The notes under the pieces are model-generated. The model made no database searches, had not been told where the DNA came from, and saw nothing but the letters and a program-made list of their open reading frames with translations. A stretch of DNA of 46,711 nucleotides from Treponema sp. (GTDB taxonomy: Bacteria; Spirochaetota; Spirochaetia; Treponematales; Breznakiellaceae), in assembly GCA_031276815.1 (NCBI GenBank), contig JAISMJ010000035.1:1-46711 (forward strand), in the 5' to 3' direction. This document shows, one piece after another, positions 23,810 through 36,326 of the stretch. The position numbers were made by a program, and so were the translations under genes. Numbering within the stretch: the first letter of the stretch is position 1; the number at the start of each line of letters is the position of its first letter.

Positions 23810-25681
23810 ATGAACAATACCAGCACTAGCGAAACCGAAACCGGTTTCGGCGCCGAAAGTTTCGGCGCGCTGAATTTCGGCGCCGCCTTATCCGATGCGG
23901 TGCTTGAAGCGTTAAAAAACAAGGGCTTTACCGCGCCAACGCCCATTCAGGCGCTCAGTGTACCGCGCTTGCTTGCGGACGAGGGGCATCTGGTGGTAAA
24001 AGCCCGCACCGGCACCGGAAAAACCGCGGCATTCGGCATTCCGCTTGTGGAAAAGCTCACGACGGGTACGCACGCCCCGCGCGCCCTTATCCTCACGCCA
24101 ACCCGCGAGCTGTGTCAGCAGATTTGTAAAGAGATAGCGTCTCTTACCACACGGCAGTTCCCGCGTATTACCGCAGTCTACGGCGGCGCGTCTATCCGCA
24201 ATCAGATATTCGACCTTAAACGGGGAACGGAAATAGTCGCCGGAACTCCGGGCCGGGTCATGGATTTAATGGACCGCAAGGCGCTTGATCTCTCCGCAGT
24301 CGACTATTTCATCTTGGATGAAGCGGATGAAATGCTTGACATGGGCTTTTTTGAGGATATTGAAACCATTCTCAAGGCGGTAAAACCGGAACGCAGAGTC
24401 GGGCTTTTTTCCGCAACCATGCCCGAACCCATTCTGAAAATCGTCCGCACCTATATCGGCGAGGTGGAAATTCTGGAGGACGCCGCGCCGGAAGACGAAA
24501 AACCCGCGGTTGATCAATACTACCATCTGATCAAGAAGGAAGACCGTCTGGAAGCCTTGCGCCGTATTATAGATGCGGCGGAGGATTTTTACGCGCTTAT
24601 TTTTTGCGCGACCAAGATAGGCGCGGACGAACTTGCACACCGTCTGGTGGAAAACGGGTATCCCGCCGAAGCCATACACGGCGATCTTTCCCAAGAGGCG
24701 CGTGAACGGACGTTACGCAGATTCCGCTCAAAACTAACTAAAATCCTCGTGGCAACCGATGTCGCCGCGCGAGGGCTTGACATAGAGCGCCTTACCCACG
24801 TCGTCAACTTCGATCTGCCAAACGACAAGGAAATCTACATTCACCGCATCGGCAGAACCGGACGAGCCGGACGCAGAGGCACGGCTATCAGCCTCGCCCT
24901 TCCTTCCGAGCGCCGGCGCATACAACTCCTTTCGCTGACCATGGAGCGGATACTCGGCACTCCTATCATCTTTGCCAAGGTTCCCCCTGTGAAAACCGTG
25001 ATGAAAGCCATGAAACGCCGGATTGTCGGTTCCGTCATGGAGGCGTGGAGCGCGGAAGACACGGAAGCCGCTATAGAAGAAACCGCTCCCGCCGCGGGTC
25101 CCGTTCATGAGGGTCTCGCTCCTGATAGCCCCGCAGCCGCTCCTGTGTTGAACCCCGCTCCTGCGGGACTGCTTTCGGATCCAGTTGCGGCAATCAGCAG
25201 GGAATTGATAGAAAAATTAGGCGCGGAACAGGCGGTAAAGGCGCTCCTCACCCTGTCCTACGGCGAACAGCTTGATCCTTCTCGCTATGCCGCTATCGTG
25301 GAATTCCATGAACAGGCGGAACGGGACGCGCCCTTTCACGGAGGTCCGCGCGGCGCCATACGCGGGGAAAAACGTCATGCACGACATTCCGCTATCCGGT
25401 ACGACCGCCATTCAGAATCCCGCTATGCGGGCGCAACGGCGAAACACGGTACGGTGCGGGTCTATGTGGGGCTTGGACGGCAGCACGGCGCATCCGCCCG
25501 CGATGTGGCGCAGCTTCTTTCGCGCGCGGGAACAGTCTCGGGACGCATGGTTGACGCCATTGAAATGCAGGACTTCTGCGCCTTCGCCACTATGCCCGAA
25601 GACGCCGCCCGGCGGGCTATCACCTATTCCCGCGCCACGCGGCATGAACCCGTTATAAAAAAGGCGCTTGAGCGGGGATAA
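23810..25681 (+). CDS. deaD: DEAD-box RNA helicase with C-terminal RNA-binding domain (DeaD/CsdA type)
   Basis: A 623-residue ATP-dependent RNA helicase. The order is Q-motif (FTAPTPIQALSVP), Walker A ARTGTGKTAAFG, PTRELCQQI, GTPGRVMDL, DEAD (LDEADEMLDMG), SAT, and helicase C with VATDVAARGLDIE and HRIGRTGRAGRRG. After a Pro/Ala-rich linker the C-terminus (VRVYVGLGRQHGASARDVAQ) is a DbpA-like RRM that usually directs the enzyme to rRNA or ribosome precursors. AGGAG precedes the ATG by five bases. The neighbouring rRNA-methylase-like gene supports a ribosome-assembly role. Confidence 0.93.
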   Translation: MNNTSTSETETGFGAESFGALNFGAALSDAVLEALKNKGFTAPTPIQALSVPRLLADEGHLVVKARTGTGKTAAFGIPLVEKLTTGTHAPRALILTPTRELCQQICKEIASLTTRQFPRITAVYGGASIRNQIFDLKRGTEIVAGTPGRVMDLMDRKALDLSAVDYFILDEADEMLDMGFFEDIETILKAVKPERRVGLFSATMPEPILKIVRTYIGEVEILEDAAPEDEKPAVDQYYHLIKKEDRLEALRRIIDAAEDFYALIFCATKIGADELAHRLVENGYPAEAIHGDLSQEARERTLRRFRSKLTKILVATDVAARGLDIERLTHVVNFDLPNDKEIYIHRIGRTGRAGRRGTAISLALPSERRRIQLLSLTMERILGTPIIFAKVPPVKTVMKAMKRRIVGSVMEAWSAEDTEAAIEETAPAAGPVHEGLAPDSPAAAPVLNPAPAGLLSDPVAAISRELIEKLGAEQAVKALLTLSYGEQLDPSRYAAIVEFHEQAERDAPFHGGPRGAIRGEKRHARHSAIRYDRHSESRYAGATAKHGTVRVYVGLGRQHGASARDVAQLLSRAGTVSGRMVDAIEMQDFCAFATMPEDAARRAITYSRATRHEPVIKKALERG

Positions 25682-25688
25682 CCGCAGT

Positions 25689-26750
25689 ATGGAGCGCAGC
25701 GATCAGAAAACCGCGTGTCAGGCGGAGATGCTCTTTAACCGCCTCACAAAAAGGCAGCGGCATCTTATGAAATGGGCTGCGCGAACCGGTACCGATGCCT
25801 TCAGACTATACGATAGAGACATTCCCGAAATCCCCCTCCGAATCGATCGCTATAACGATGCGGTATGCGGTGCGCTTTTTGAGCGTCCCTATGATACGGA
25901 TGCTGATGAGGAGGCGCGCTGGCTTATGGTTATGACGGATGCGGTGGCGCAAGCGCTCTCCATACCCGCGGATCGTATTTTTCTGAAAATCCGCAAACGG
26001 CAGCGGGGAGGAAGCCAGTACAGCCGGTTCGTTCATCAGAATTTTTTTGTTGACGTGCATGAATACGGGTATACCTTTCGGACAAATCTTTCGGATTATC
26101 TTGATACGGGACTATTTCTGGACAGAAGAAAGCTCCGCCATATAATTCAGCGCGATGCGGCGACCGTGCGCGGCGGAACACGGACAATGGTCCTGAACCT
26201 TTTCTGCTATACCGCGGCGTTTTCCGTGTATGCGCTTCACGCGGGAGGGGCGGTAGACGTGGATTCGGTTGACCTGTCCAACACCTATCTTGACTGGGCG
26301 AAAGTAAACTGTGCGCTCAACGGTATACGCGCGGAGCTGCTGTCCCAAGAAGCGGTTCTTTCCGCTCTGCCCTCTGTCCCGTGCTCCCGCCGCCTTCCGC
26401 CCTGCCGTCTCATCCGCGCAGACGCGCTCCGGTTTATTGATGAAGCGGTGAGACGAAAGCGTAGATGGGATATTATCATTCTGGATCCGCCGACATTTTC
26501 CAATTCAAAGACCATGCGTTCTGACTTCGATGTGAACCGCGATCACCACGCCATCATTACAAAATGCTTAACGTTGCTGGGTCCGGGCGGCGCGCTCTAT
26601 TTCTCGACTAACGCGCGGCGTTTCAATCTTACCGGCGCAGGATTGCCCGCCCGGTATACGTGCCGGAACATCACCGAACAGGCGCGGGACGAAGATTTTC
26701 GGGGAAAGACCATACCCGCATGTTGGGTATTCACGGATCCGTCATGCTGA
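25689..26750 (+). CDS. 23S rRNA methyltransferase, RlmK-like (stand-alone RlmL C-terminal domain)
   Basis: A 353-residue protein matching the C-terminal (m7G2069, RlmK) half of E. coli RlmL. The N-terminal part has NRLTKRQRHLMKWAARTGTDAF, then RLYDRDIPEIPLRIDRY. A Rossmann methylase follows, with LNLFCYTAAFSVYALHAGG (motif I), VDLSNTYLDWAK and the catalytic-type motif ILDPPTFSNSKTM. Here it is a separate protein without the RlmL THUMP/N-methylase half. The ATG at 25689 lies eight bases after deaD, suggesting coupling. The exact target base is inferred. Confidence 0.8.
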   Translation: MERSDQKTACQAEMLFNRLTKRQRHLMKWAARTGTDAFRLYDRDIPEIPLRIDRYNDAVCGALFERPYDTDADEEARWLMVMTDAVAQALSIPADRIFLKIRKRQRGGSQYSRFVHQNFFVDVHEYGYTFRTNLSDYLDTGLFLDRRKLRHIIQRDAATVRGGTRTMVLNLFCYTAAFSVYALHAGGAVDVDSVDLSNTYLDWAKVNCALNGIRAELLSQEAVLSALPSVPCSRRLPPCRLIRADALRFIDEAVRRKRRWDIIILDPPTFSNSKTMRSDFDVNRDHHAIITKCLTLLGPGGALYFSTNARRFNLTGAGLPARYTCRNITEQARDEDFRGKTIPACWVFTDPSC

Positions 26751-27616
26751 AAAAAGCCGCGCTGTTTGTAAACCCGCACAAAGACTTTGCGTCCGCTATC
26801 GTGCCGGACATTACCGCAATGCTTGCGGATCATGCCGTTGAGTACCGGTTTTTCTCATTTCACGACGCCGCATGCGCCGCTGAATACGGCGTCGACGGTA
26901 CCGCATCCGGCGGCGCGGAATACGGCGTAGCGTTCAGTCTGGGTGGGGACGGCACCGTGCTGTACGCTGCCCGTACCATGTCCTCCTTCGGCGTACCCGT
27001 GTTTCCTATTAACATGGGTACGCTTGGGTTCATCGCCGCGATCCCGCATGATGAATGGAAGCCGGTGTTCGAGCGGTTTTTAGCGGGGAGCGCGGAGATT
27101 TCAAAGCGGCTCATGCTTGACGTACGGATAGAACGGAACGGCGCAGTCATAGAGTGCGGCTGCTGCCTGAACGACGCGGTTGTCTCCGCATCTGGCATAG
27201 CGAAAATCATCCGGCTCCGCGTCAAAACGGACGACCAGCGCGGGGAGCTTTCCCTCGGCAGGTACCGTTCAGACGGACTTATCGCCGCCACGCCCACCGG
27301 TTCCACTGCGTATTCCGCAGCCGCGGGCGGTCCCATCATTGACCCTGAAATGGAAGCCATTATCATAACCCCTATCTGTCCCTTTATCCTATCGAACCGC
27401 CCGCTGGTACTGCCCTCCGGCGCCGCCGTTATCATCAATGTAGAAGAGGAGCAGCGGAGCGGGCTCCTCCTGACGATGGACGGGCAGGTAACGGTTCCTC
27501 TGGTTCCCGGAGACAGGATTATCATACGAAAAGCGCCCTATTACGCATCCCTTATCGACACAGGACGGCAGAGTTTCTACTACGCGCTCCGCACAAAACT
27601 AGCGTGGACAGGCTGA
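26744..27616 (+). CDS. nadK: NAD kinase
   Basis: A 290-residue enzyme that phosphorylates NAD to NADP. It shows the GGDGT motif (SLGGDGTVLYAAR) with the catalytic Asp, NMGTLGFIA, the NDAVV segment and TPTGSTAYSAAAGGPI. The ATG at 26744 overlaps the upstream methylase stop by seven bases. Length matches the family. Last gene of the run starting at 23009. Confidence 0.95.
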   Translation: MLKKAALFVNPHKDFASAIVPDITAMLADHAVEYRFFSFHDAACAAEYGVDGTASGGAEYGVAFSLGGDGTVLYAARTMSSFGVPVFPINMGTLGFIAAIPHDEWKPVFERFLAGSAEISKRLMLDVRIERNGAVIECGCCLNDAVVSASGIAKIIRLRVKTDDQRGELSLGRYRSDGLIAATPTGSTAYSAAAGGPIIDPEMEAIIITPICPFILSNRPLVLPSGAAVIINVEEEQRSGLLLTMDGQVTVPLVPGDRIIIRKAPYYASLIDTGRQSFYYALRTKLAWTG

Positions 27617-27678
27617 TCTTCCCCAAAAGCGCCGTGAAACAAGAGCGCCACCCGCATCTATAGAACAGGAGTCTGTAG

Positions 27679-27804
27679 CATATCCCGCGCGGCTCCGTGC
27701 GTGTCCCCAGCTGTGCGGGAATATTCCCGAGTCGTTCCGTGAACGTCCTGCGCCATTCTGTGAATGTCCCCAGCCATGCGGGAATGTCCCCGAACCGCTC
27801 TATA
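27679..27804. repeat. Tandem array, 21-bp period, six degenerate units
   Basis: Units such as CGTGTCCCCAGCTGTGCGGG and AATGTCCCCAGCCATGCGGG recur every 21 bp. On the minus strand an open frame over the array reads as heptads (SRMAGDI, HRMAQDV, HGTTREY, SRTAGDT, HGAARDM), but there is no good sign that it is translated. Confidence 0.75.
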
Positions 27805-28035
27805 AACAGCGCACATTGGGAATAGCGCTATAACGCCGCCAGCCTCATGCATCGTGTGCCTTTTGCGGAATAGCATCAGAGCGCGCCGTCTGATAAAGAG
27901 GGACATTATTACAATGAGAGAACCTCTCTCTATCATCTTTTGCGTCCGCCCGCGTCCTCTTGCCGTGTATAGGTATAGTGTATACCCGCATTTTAATTTT
28001 TTCTATTATTTTTCACAATTTATATAGGTACCGGC

Positions 28036-28065
28036 TTGACTATCAGCATAACCTCTCCCTATACT
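28036..28065 (+). promoter_or_regulatory. Promoter of the uracil permease gene
   Basis: TTGACT (28036-28041), 18-bp spacer, TATACT (28060-28065). GGAG lies ten bases before the ATG at 28094, so this gene has a normal leader. Confidence 0.6.
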
Positions 28066-28093
28066 AACGCATTGAAAAAAGGAGAATATTGTT

Positions 28094-29359
28094 ATGGAAA
28101 ACAAACCGTTATACACGGTCGATGAGAAGCCGCCGTTTGTTCAAAGCGCTTTTTACGGCTTGCAGCACCTTTTGGCGTGTTTCGGCGCTACAGTGCTGGT
28201 GCCGATTCTGGTAGGCGTGAACCCGCTCTACGCTATTTTCAGCGCGGGCGTGGGAACCATTCTGTATGTGGTCATTACCAAGTTCAAAGTGCCGAACTTC
28301 GTGGGCAGTTCATTCGCGTTCATCGCTCCGGCGATTTTGGTGCTTGGGCAATACGGACCCGGGTATCTGGCGGGAGGCGCTATCGTATCGGGCGTGTTTT
28401 ACTGCCTGATAGCAGCGCTGATCTATGCGGTCGGTCCGCAGTGGATTGAAAAAGCGCTGCCGCCGGTGGTCATAGGACCCGTGGTTGCGGTCATCGGGCT
28501 GGCGCTGGCCGGAACGGCTATTGATATGGCGTCAACGGGCGTTGACGGCAATTACAGCATCTGCGCGCTCATCATCGCCGCCGTTACCCTTCTCATCACC
28601 ATTTTTACAAACTATTCAAAAAATCAGTTCATTGCAAGTATTTCGATCATCATAGGGCTTGCCGGCGGCTACCTCATTACCTTCCTTCTGGGACTCATAC
28701 ATCCGGGTTTCAAATTCGTTTCTTTTGAGGCGATCAAGAACGCGCCAGCGATCAACCTGCCCGTATTCATCGCCCCCCAGTTTAACGTTGCGGTTGTCGT
28801 TACCTTTGCTATCGTGTCGTTTGCGACCATCTGCGAACATATCGGGCATACCATCGTAACGGGCGACATTGTGGGAAGGGACTACGTGAAGGATCCGGGT
28901 CTGCACCGGACCATCGCCGGAGACGGCGTTGCAACCGCGGTCGCAGGCATGTTCGGTTCGGTATGCAACACGACCTATGGCGAGTCACTCGGCGTGCTGT
29001 CAACGACGCGGGTGTACTCGGTGGTTGTGTTTATCTTTGCCGGCGTGATTGCCGTCTTGCTTTCCCTGTTCGGCAAATTCGGCGCGTTTCTGCAAGCCCT
29101 GCCGGCGCCGGTACTTGGCGGCGTGTGCATCCTGCTGTACGGCAGCATTGCGGTAAACGGGCTGAAACAACTGGTTATCAATAAAGTAAATTTTGATGAA
29201 AAACGGAATCTGATCATCGCTTCGATCATCTTTATTCTGGGCGTGGGCGGCAGTAAAATCTCCTTCCCTATCGGCGGCTTTACCTTTGAGCTGGGCGCTA
29301 TTGCGGTTGCCGCGCTGGTGGGAATCATTTTGAATCTTGTCATTCCACGCGCGAAATAA
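28094..29359 (+). CDS. uraA: Uracil/xanthine permease (NCS2 family, UraA-like)
   Basis: A 421-residue inner-membrane proton-coupled nucleobase importer with about 14 hydrophobic segments. The start QSAFYGLQHLLACFGATVLVPILVGVNP and the transmembrane motif TICEHIGHTIVTGDIVGRD (with the substrate Glu and His) are characteristic of uracil rather than purine members. GDGVATAVAGMFGSVCNTTYGES is the second conserved block. It heads a run with an aldo/keto reductase and a DUF554 gene. Confidence 0.92.
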   Translation: MENKPLYTVDEKPPFVQSAFYGLQHLLACFGATVLVPILVGVNPLYAIFSAGVGTILYVVITKFKVPNFVGSSFAFIAPAILVLGQYGPGYLAGGAIVSGVFYCLIAALIYAVGPQWIEKALPPVVIGPVVAVIGLALAGTAIDMASTGVDGNYSICALIIAAVTLLITIFTNYSKNQFIASISIIIGLAGGYLITFLLGLIHPGFKFVSFEAIKNAPAINLPVFIAPQFNVAVVVTFAIVSFATICEHIGHTIVTGDIVGRDYVKDPGLHRTIAGDGVATAVAGMFGSVCNTTYGESLGVLSTTRVYSVVVFIFAGVIAVLLSLFGKFGAFLQALPAPVLGGVCILLYGSIAVNGLKQLVINKVNFDEKRNLIIASIIFILGVGGSKISFPIGGFTFELGAIAVAALVGIILNLVIPRAK

Positions 29360-29413
29360 CGCGCGGAGCGTCATCTGAAGAACTATTTTGAAGACATACC
29401 TATAAGGAACACT

Positions 29414-30346
29414 ATGAAAACTATATCTTTGGGAACATCCGGACTTCGAGTTCCGGCAATCGCTATCGGATGTATGAGGCTCAACGGGCTTGACAAGGCG
29501 AAGGCTCAACGGTTCATCCACACCTGTATTGATCTGGGGGCGAACTTCTTCGATCACGCGGACGTGTACGGAGGCGGCGCTTCCGCCGGCGCGTGCGAAA
29601 CGCTCTTTGCGGAGGCGCTGGGTATGAATTCCCTTGTCCGCGAGAACGTTATGCTACAGTCAAAGTGCGGAATACGTCCGGGCGTCGCCTTTGATTTCTC
29701 AAAAGAACATATCCTTGCATCGGTTGACGGCATCCTGAAACGGCTTAAAACTGATTACCTTGACACGCTGCTCCTGCACCGCCCCGACGCCCTCATGGAG
29801 CCGGAAGAGGTGGCGGACGCCTTTACAGCGCTCCATAACGCGGGCAAGGTACGCATATTCGGCGTTTCAAATCAGAATCCCATGCAGATACGGCTTCTGC
29901 AAAAATACGTGCCGCTGCCTATCGCCGTAAACCAGCTCCAGTTGAGCATCACCAATGCGGCTATGATTTCTCAGGGGCTGCATGTCAACATGCAGGACGA
30001 TGCCGCGGTGAACCGCGATGGCGGCGTACTGGACTTCTGCCGGCTCAATGACATCACCATTCAGGCGTGGTCACCGTTCCAGTACGGTTTCTTTGAAGGG
30101 GTATTCTTGGGAAGTGAAAAGTTCCCCGCGCTGAACGCGAAAATCACTGAAATCGCCGCGAAATACGGCGTGTCCGGCACGGCTATAGCGATTGCGTGGA
30201 TACTGCGGCATCCGGCGCACATTCAGCCAGTAACCGGCAGCATGAATGAAGAACGGATTAAGGACTGCGTGAAAGCGACGGACATTACCCTGACGCGGGA
30301 GGAATGGTACGCTATATACATGGCTGCCGGAAACACGCTACCGTGA
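29414..30346 (+). CDS. Aldo/keto reductase (YdhF-like)
   Basis: A 310-residue NADPH-dependent TIM-barrel oxidoreductase. It has the catalytic Asp/Tyr pair in NFFDHADVYGGG, Lys in MLQSKCGIRPG and His in LDTLLLHRPDAL. The FGVSNQNPMQI and AWSPFQYG segments and the C-terminal cofactor loop (IQPVTGSMNEERI) match the YdhF branch. Substrate unknown. It begins 54 bases after the uracil permease with AAGGA upstream. Confidence 0.9.
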   Translation: MKTISLGTSGLRVPAIAIGCMRLNGLDKAKAQRFIHTCIDLGANFFDHADVYGGGASAGACETLFAEALGMNSLVRENVMLQSKCGIRPGVAFDFSKEHILASVDGILKRLKTDYLDTLLLHRPDALMEPEEVADAFTALHNAGKVRIFGVSNQNPMQIRLLQKYVPLPIAVNQLQLSITNAAMISQGLHVNMQDDAAVNRDGGVLDFCRLNDITIQAWSPFQYGFFEGVFLGSEKFPALNAKITEIAAKYGVSGTAIAIAWILRHPAHIQPVTGSMNEERIKDCVKATDITLTREEWYAIYMAAGNTLP

Positions 30347-30379
30347 ACGCCGCTCCGCTAAAAAAGCGCCATTAAGAAC

Positions 30380-33156
<2,777 letters not shown>

Positions 33157-33196
33157 CATGGAAATGCATGTGGTTTTGTGCTATATTTAAGACACT

Positions 33197-34225
33197 ATGC
33201 GGATAAAAACAGGTAAAATTTTTGATATTTTCTCAATCTTTTTGCCTTTTCTGTTTAATGCGTGTGATGATACTTCTTTAGATACGATGTTTTATCTCTC
33301 GTTTAATCCGTATGAGATGAGCGTATTTCTTGATGAGAAACAACAGTCTATAGATACTGCCGTCATTATCAACAGCGAGGATACGATTCGTCCTTATTTT
33401 GTTAATTCACGGTCAGAGAGCGATTCCGACATAACAGGTTTTCAGGTTTTTCTACAGAGAGCAGATCGTACAATACGTGAGGAAAGGCTTGACTATACGT
33501 TTGTTCGATCAGTAAGCCCATTAATTGAAGCGGATGCTTTGGCAGAATCCGCGGCAGACGCTGTACCAACAGAGATTAACGAGGTACATTGGACGGAAAC
33601 CATATCGGTCTCTGTCCCGGCGTGGAGTATGGAATTGCCCGCATTTACCCTGTCCGAGACACTTGCTATAGGTCAATACTCTATGATATTTCAGGTTGTG
33701 GGGAAGGACGGCGTCCCGCTTTCATCTACTGATAAACCGTTTTATTTTTTAGCTGACGCACAGTTCGCCGTTAAAGACCCGCAGATGTATCTACCCGGAG
33801 GATCGGAAGAGCGTATGGCAAACGCCGATACTCTCATTCTGCTGGATGTCCCGATTATTTGGGATAAGAGGCTCGATCCGTATATCATTTGGTCTGAAGG
33901 GGGAACTGAATTCAGCGCGGGAAGGGTTTCAGAAGGAGCAAATCGAATACTGTGGAAGGTACCGAAGTTTACCGGTTTCAAGAATATCAGCGTAGAGGTC
34001 TTTCCCTTTCCGCCTTTTGAAGGAACTCGAAAAATCAATGGTATAACAACGACAATTTCAATTCCTATAACGGAAAAAAAGACAAAAAGTGAATATAGTA
34101 GTATACCGGATGGAGGTATTCATTGGTACGCGCTTCAAGGCGATCTTTCTGACAAAAGAAGCGGAATACTGCTACAGCCATGGCTGATCACTGCGGCTCA
34201 ATGGGCGCCTGTCTCGTTTTACTGA
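33197..34225 (+). CDS. Hypothetical lipoprotein
   Basis: A 342-residue protein with a hydrophobic N-terminus ending in LFNAC, a plausible lipobox (Cys 23). The rest is beta-rich with several acidic patches and no recognised domain. It follows gyrB by 40 bases. A TATATT lies nine bases before the ATG and there is no Shine-Dalgarno, so it may have its own leaderless promoter (the -35, TGGAAA, is weak). Confidence 0.7.
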   Translation: MRIKTGKIFDIFSIFLPFLFNACDDTSLDTMFYLSFNPYEMSVFLDEKQQSIDTAVIINSEDTIRPYFVNSRSESDSDITGFQVFLQRADRTIREERLDYTFVRSVSPLIEADALAESAADAVPTEINEVHWTETISVSVPAWSMELPAFTLSETLAIGQYSMIFQVVGKDGVPLSSTDKPFYFLADAQFAVKDPQMYLPGGSEERMANADTLILLDVPIIWDKRLDPYIIWSEGGTEFSAGRVSEGANRILWKVPKFTGFKNISVEVFPFPPFEGTRKINGITTTISIPITEKKTKSEYSSIPDGGIHWYALQGDLSDKRSGILLQPWLITAAQWAPVSFY

Positions 34226-34328
34226 AAATAATTATAATAATTGACAACTATAATATCGTTATTCGTTGCTGATTTTAAAACATCAGATTTTGAAATAGGC
34301 TCATTACACTTGCGCTCCGCCGCCGCGT

Positions 34329-36326
34329 TCACCGCTCAAATTTCGCGCTCATCCCCATGGTTACCGTAAACCCCGGCATGGGGTAATCTTGAATGGAAAC
34401 GTACGACATGTTCAGCAGATTGCGTAGCGCAAGAAACGCCGTGAGCCGCGCGGTAATCCGCTGGTTTAGCGCCGCGTTAAGCAGCATATACGGCTTTAGC
34501 CTGACGACATTCAAGGTCTCCGTATAGCGCGTGCCGGTATAATGCCCGGAGAGGCGCACGGAACCTTCCTTCCCGGAACCCGTGTTCCACCGTGCCTCAA
34601 GCGCCGCGCTGAAGGCGTGTTCGGGCATATACGGCATACGGATATTGGAGGCGAAGGTGAAATCTTCCGTCAAAATATAACTACGTACGTATTGATACGA
34701 AACCGATGGGACGATCGCGGTAATGCCGCCGCGATGAAGGGCGAATTCCTTTTGGATGCGGACGTCCGCGCCGAAAAGCGCGGCTTCTCCGATGTTCACG
34801 GGCTGCCATACGCCGTTTCTTGACCGCCAATGAATACTATCCCTGATATAGGAAGCGTATACAGCCGCGTCAACGGTGAACGCGCCCGCGTATGCCGCGC
34901 CTATATCCGCGCCCCACCCGTCTTCGGAGCGCAGGTCCGGATTGCCCTGCGCGGTCGCATCGCCCGACCAATAGCGGTCATTGAAGGTAGGAAACTTGAA
35001 CACCCGAAAGGCGTTGGCGCTGATGGAAAACGCGCCGCCTGATGCGCCGTTTATGCGCCGCGCGACGCCCAGTTTCGGAATGGGAACAACGCCGCCGCGG
35101 TCAAGCGCGAGTTTTACCGAAGGGATAATCAAAATGCCCCGATCCCATTCTCCGGTCAGATACACGCCTTCATTATGGGCGTCTATAACGCCGGTATTGG
35201 TCGAATCAAGGTAATTGTAGGCGTAGTCCCAGCCCGTCTTGAGCGTGAAACGCCGCGCCGTATACCATGTCCAGCGGTTCGCGGCGTACACGGCGCACAG
35301 CGTATGGAGGGACGCGGCAGCGGACTCTTCATAGCCGAGCCGCTGTAAGGCGTAGCTCACAGTCGCTTCAACCGCGAGATCGTCTCGAAACGCGGCGGGC
35401 GTATCAAAGAACAGGCTATGGCGGGTGGAAAAATCCTTTTGTTTCCCATACGCGGTCGCGGTCATGGGACCCGGTATGTTTTTATCGCCCGCGTACAGAT
35501 CGCCCGTATAGGAAAGCCGCGCCAGATTCGCGAAATCCCATGTGAACGCGAGCCTCCCTCCGCCGTCCCGCGTCTCGTTATTGATACGGCGGCGTGTTAT
35601 GCCGTAATAATCATCAAACAGAAAATGATTTTCCGCGCTGTTCGCAAACAAAGAAACGGCGACGGAGAATTCGTCCCGTGCCGTATCCCACATATGATAC
35701 GCAAACGCATTGATATGTTGGGTATCGAATACATCGCCATACGCCGCGTTCGCATGAACGCCGTCTCGTGTCCGGTAGGAACCGGGCAGCGTGGCGGTAT
35801 TGGAAACGCCGCCGCCGAACCGCAATTTTTTTTGATCATGCCCCCGCTCTTTTACCGTGATGATATTGATAACGCCGCCCATTGCGCCGGATACGTTAAA
35901 CTCCGTATCCGCGCCGCCGTACTTCACCTCAATACGCTCAATGCTGTCGACGCCGATGCTTTCGGCGCTGAAAGCGCCAGACTGCGCGGAATTAACCGGT
36001 ACCCCGTCAATGAGTACGGCTACCCGCCCCGATCCCATGCCCCGCATGTTCACCGAAGCGGTATTGCCGTAGGGACCGTAACTCATCGCGCCCATATCAA
36101 CCAGTTCTTCCAGCAGCGCGGTAACGGTCGGCGCATGAGCGCGTTCAATCTCCTCTTTGGTGATGACGCGCGCCGGCTGCGTTGTTCCGGCGCTTCCGGT
36201 AACGGTTACGCCTTCGCCCTCCTCAACCATATCTTCAAACGCTTCCTCTGTTTCATGGGCTTCTTGAGAGAATAACGGGCAAAGGCATAACAAGGAAAGT
36301 ATATAAAAGAAAAAAGGTCTATTCAT
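34329..36326 (-). CDS. TonB-dependent outer membrane receptor, BtuB-like (cobalamin)
   Basis: A 665-residue outer-membrane transporter. A signal peptide (FFFYILSLLCLCPLFS) is followed by a plug domain starting TVTGSAGTTQPARVITKEEI. The plug includes NMRGMGSGRVAVLIDGVPVN and IERIEVKYGGADTEFNVSGAMGGVINI. A 22-strand-type barrel ends in TVTMGMSAKFER with the terminal aromatic motif. It overlaps the upstream lipoprotein gene by eight bases, and both lie under a cobalamin riboswitch, which supports corrinoid uptake. No TonB-ExbBD or BtuFCD genes are in the window. Confidence 0.88.
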   Translation of the reverse strand: MNRPFFFYILSLLCLCPLFSQEAHETEEAFEDMVEEGEGVTVTGSAGTTQPARVITKEEIERAHAPTVTALLEELVDMGAMSYGPYGNTASVNMRGMGSGRVAVLIDGVPVNSAQSGAFSAESIGVDSIERIEVKYGGADTEFNVSGAMGGVINIITVKERGHDQKKLRFGGGVSNTATLPGSYRTRDGVHANAAYGDVFDTQHINAFAYHMWDTARDEFSVAVSLFANSAENHFLFDDYYGITRRRINNETRDGGGRLAFTWDFANLARLSYTGDLYAGDKNIPGPMTATAYGKQKDFSTRHSLFFDTPAAFRDDLAVEATVSYALQRLGYEESAAASLHTLCAVYAANRWTWYTARRFTLKTGWDYAYNYLDSTNTGVIDAHNEGVYLTGEWDRGILIIPSVKLALDRGGVVPIPKLGVARRINGASGGAFSISANAFRVFKFPTFNDRYWSGDATAQGNPDLRSEDGWGADIGAAYAGAFTVDAAVYASYIRDSIHWRSRNGVWQPVNIGEAALFGADVRIQKEFALHRGGITAIVPSVSYQYVRSYILTEDFTFASNIRMPYMPEHAFSAALEARWNTGSGKEGSVRLSGHYTGTRYTETLNVVRLKPYMLLNAALNQRITARLTAFLALRNLLNMSYVSIQDYPMPGFTVTMGMSAKFER

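Noticed and set aside
35418-36275. 285-codon plus-strand open frame
   Set aside because: It lies fully antisense to the TonB-dependent receptor, whose motifs are unmistakable; it is a shadow of GC-rich coding sequence.
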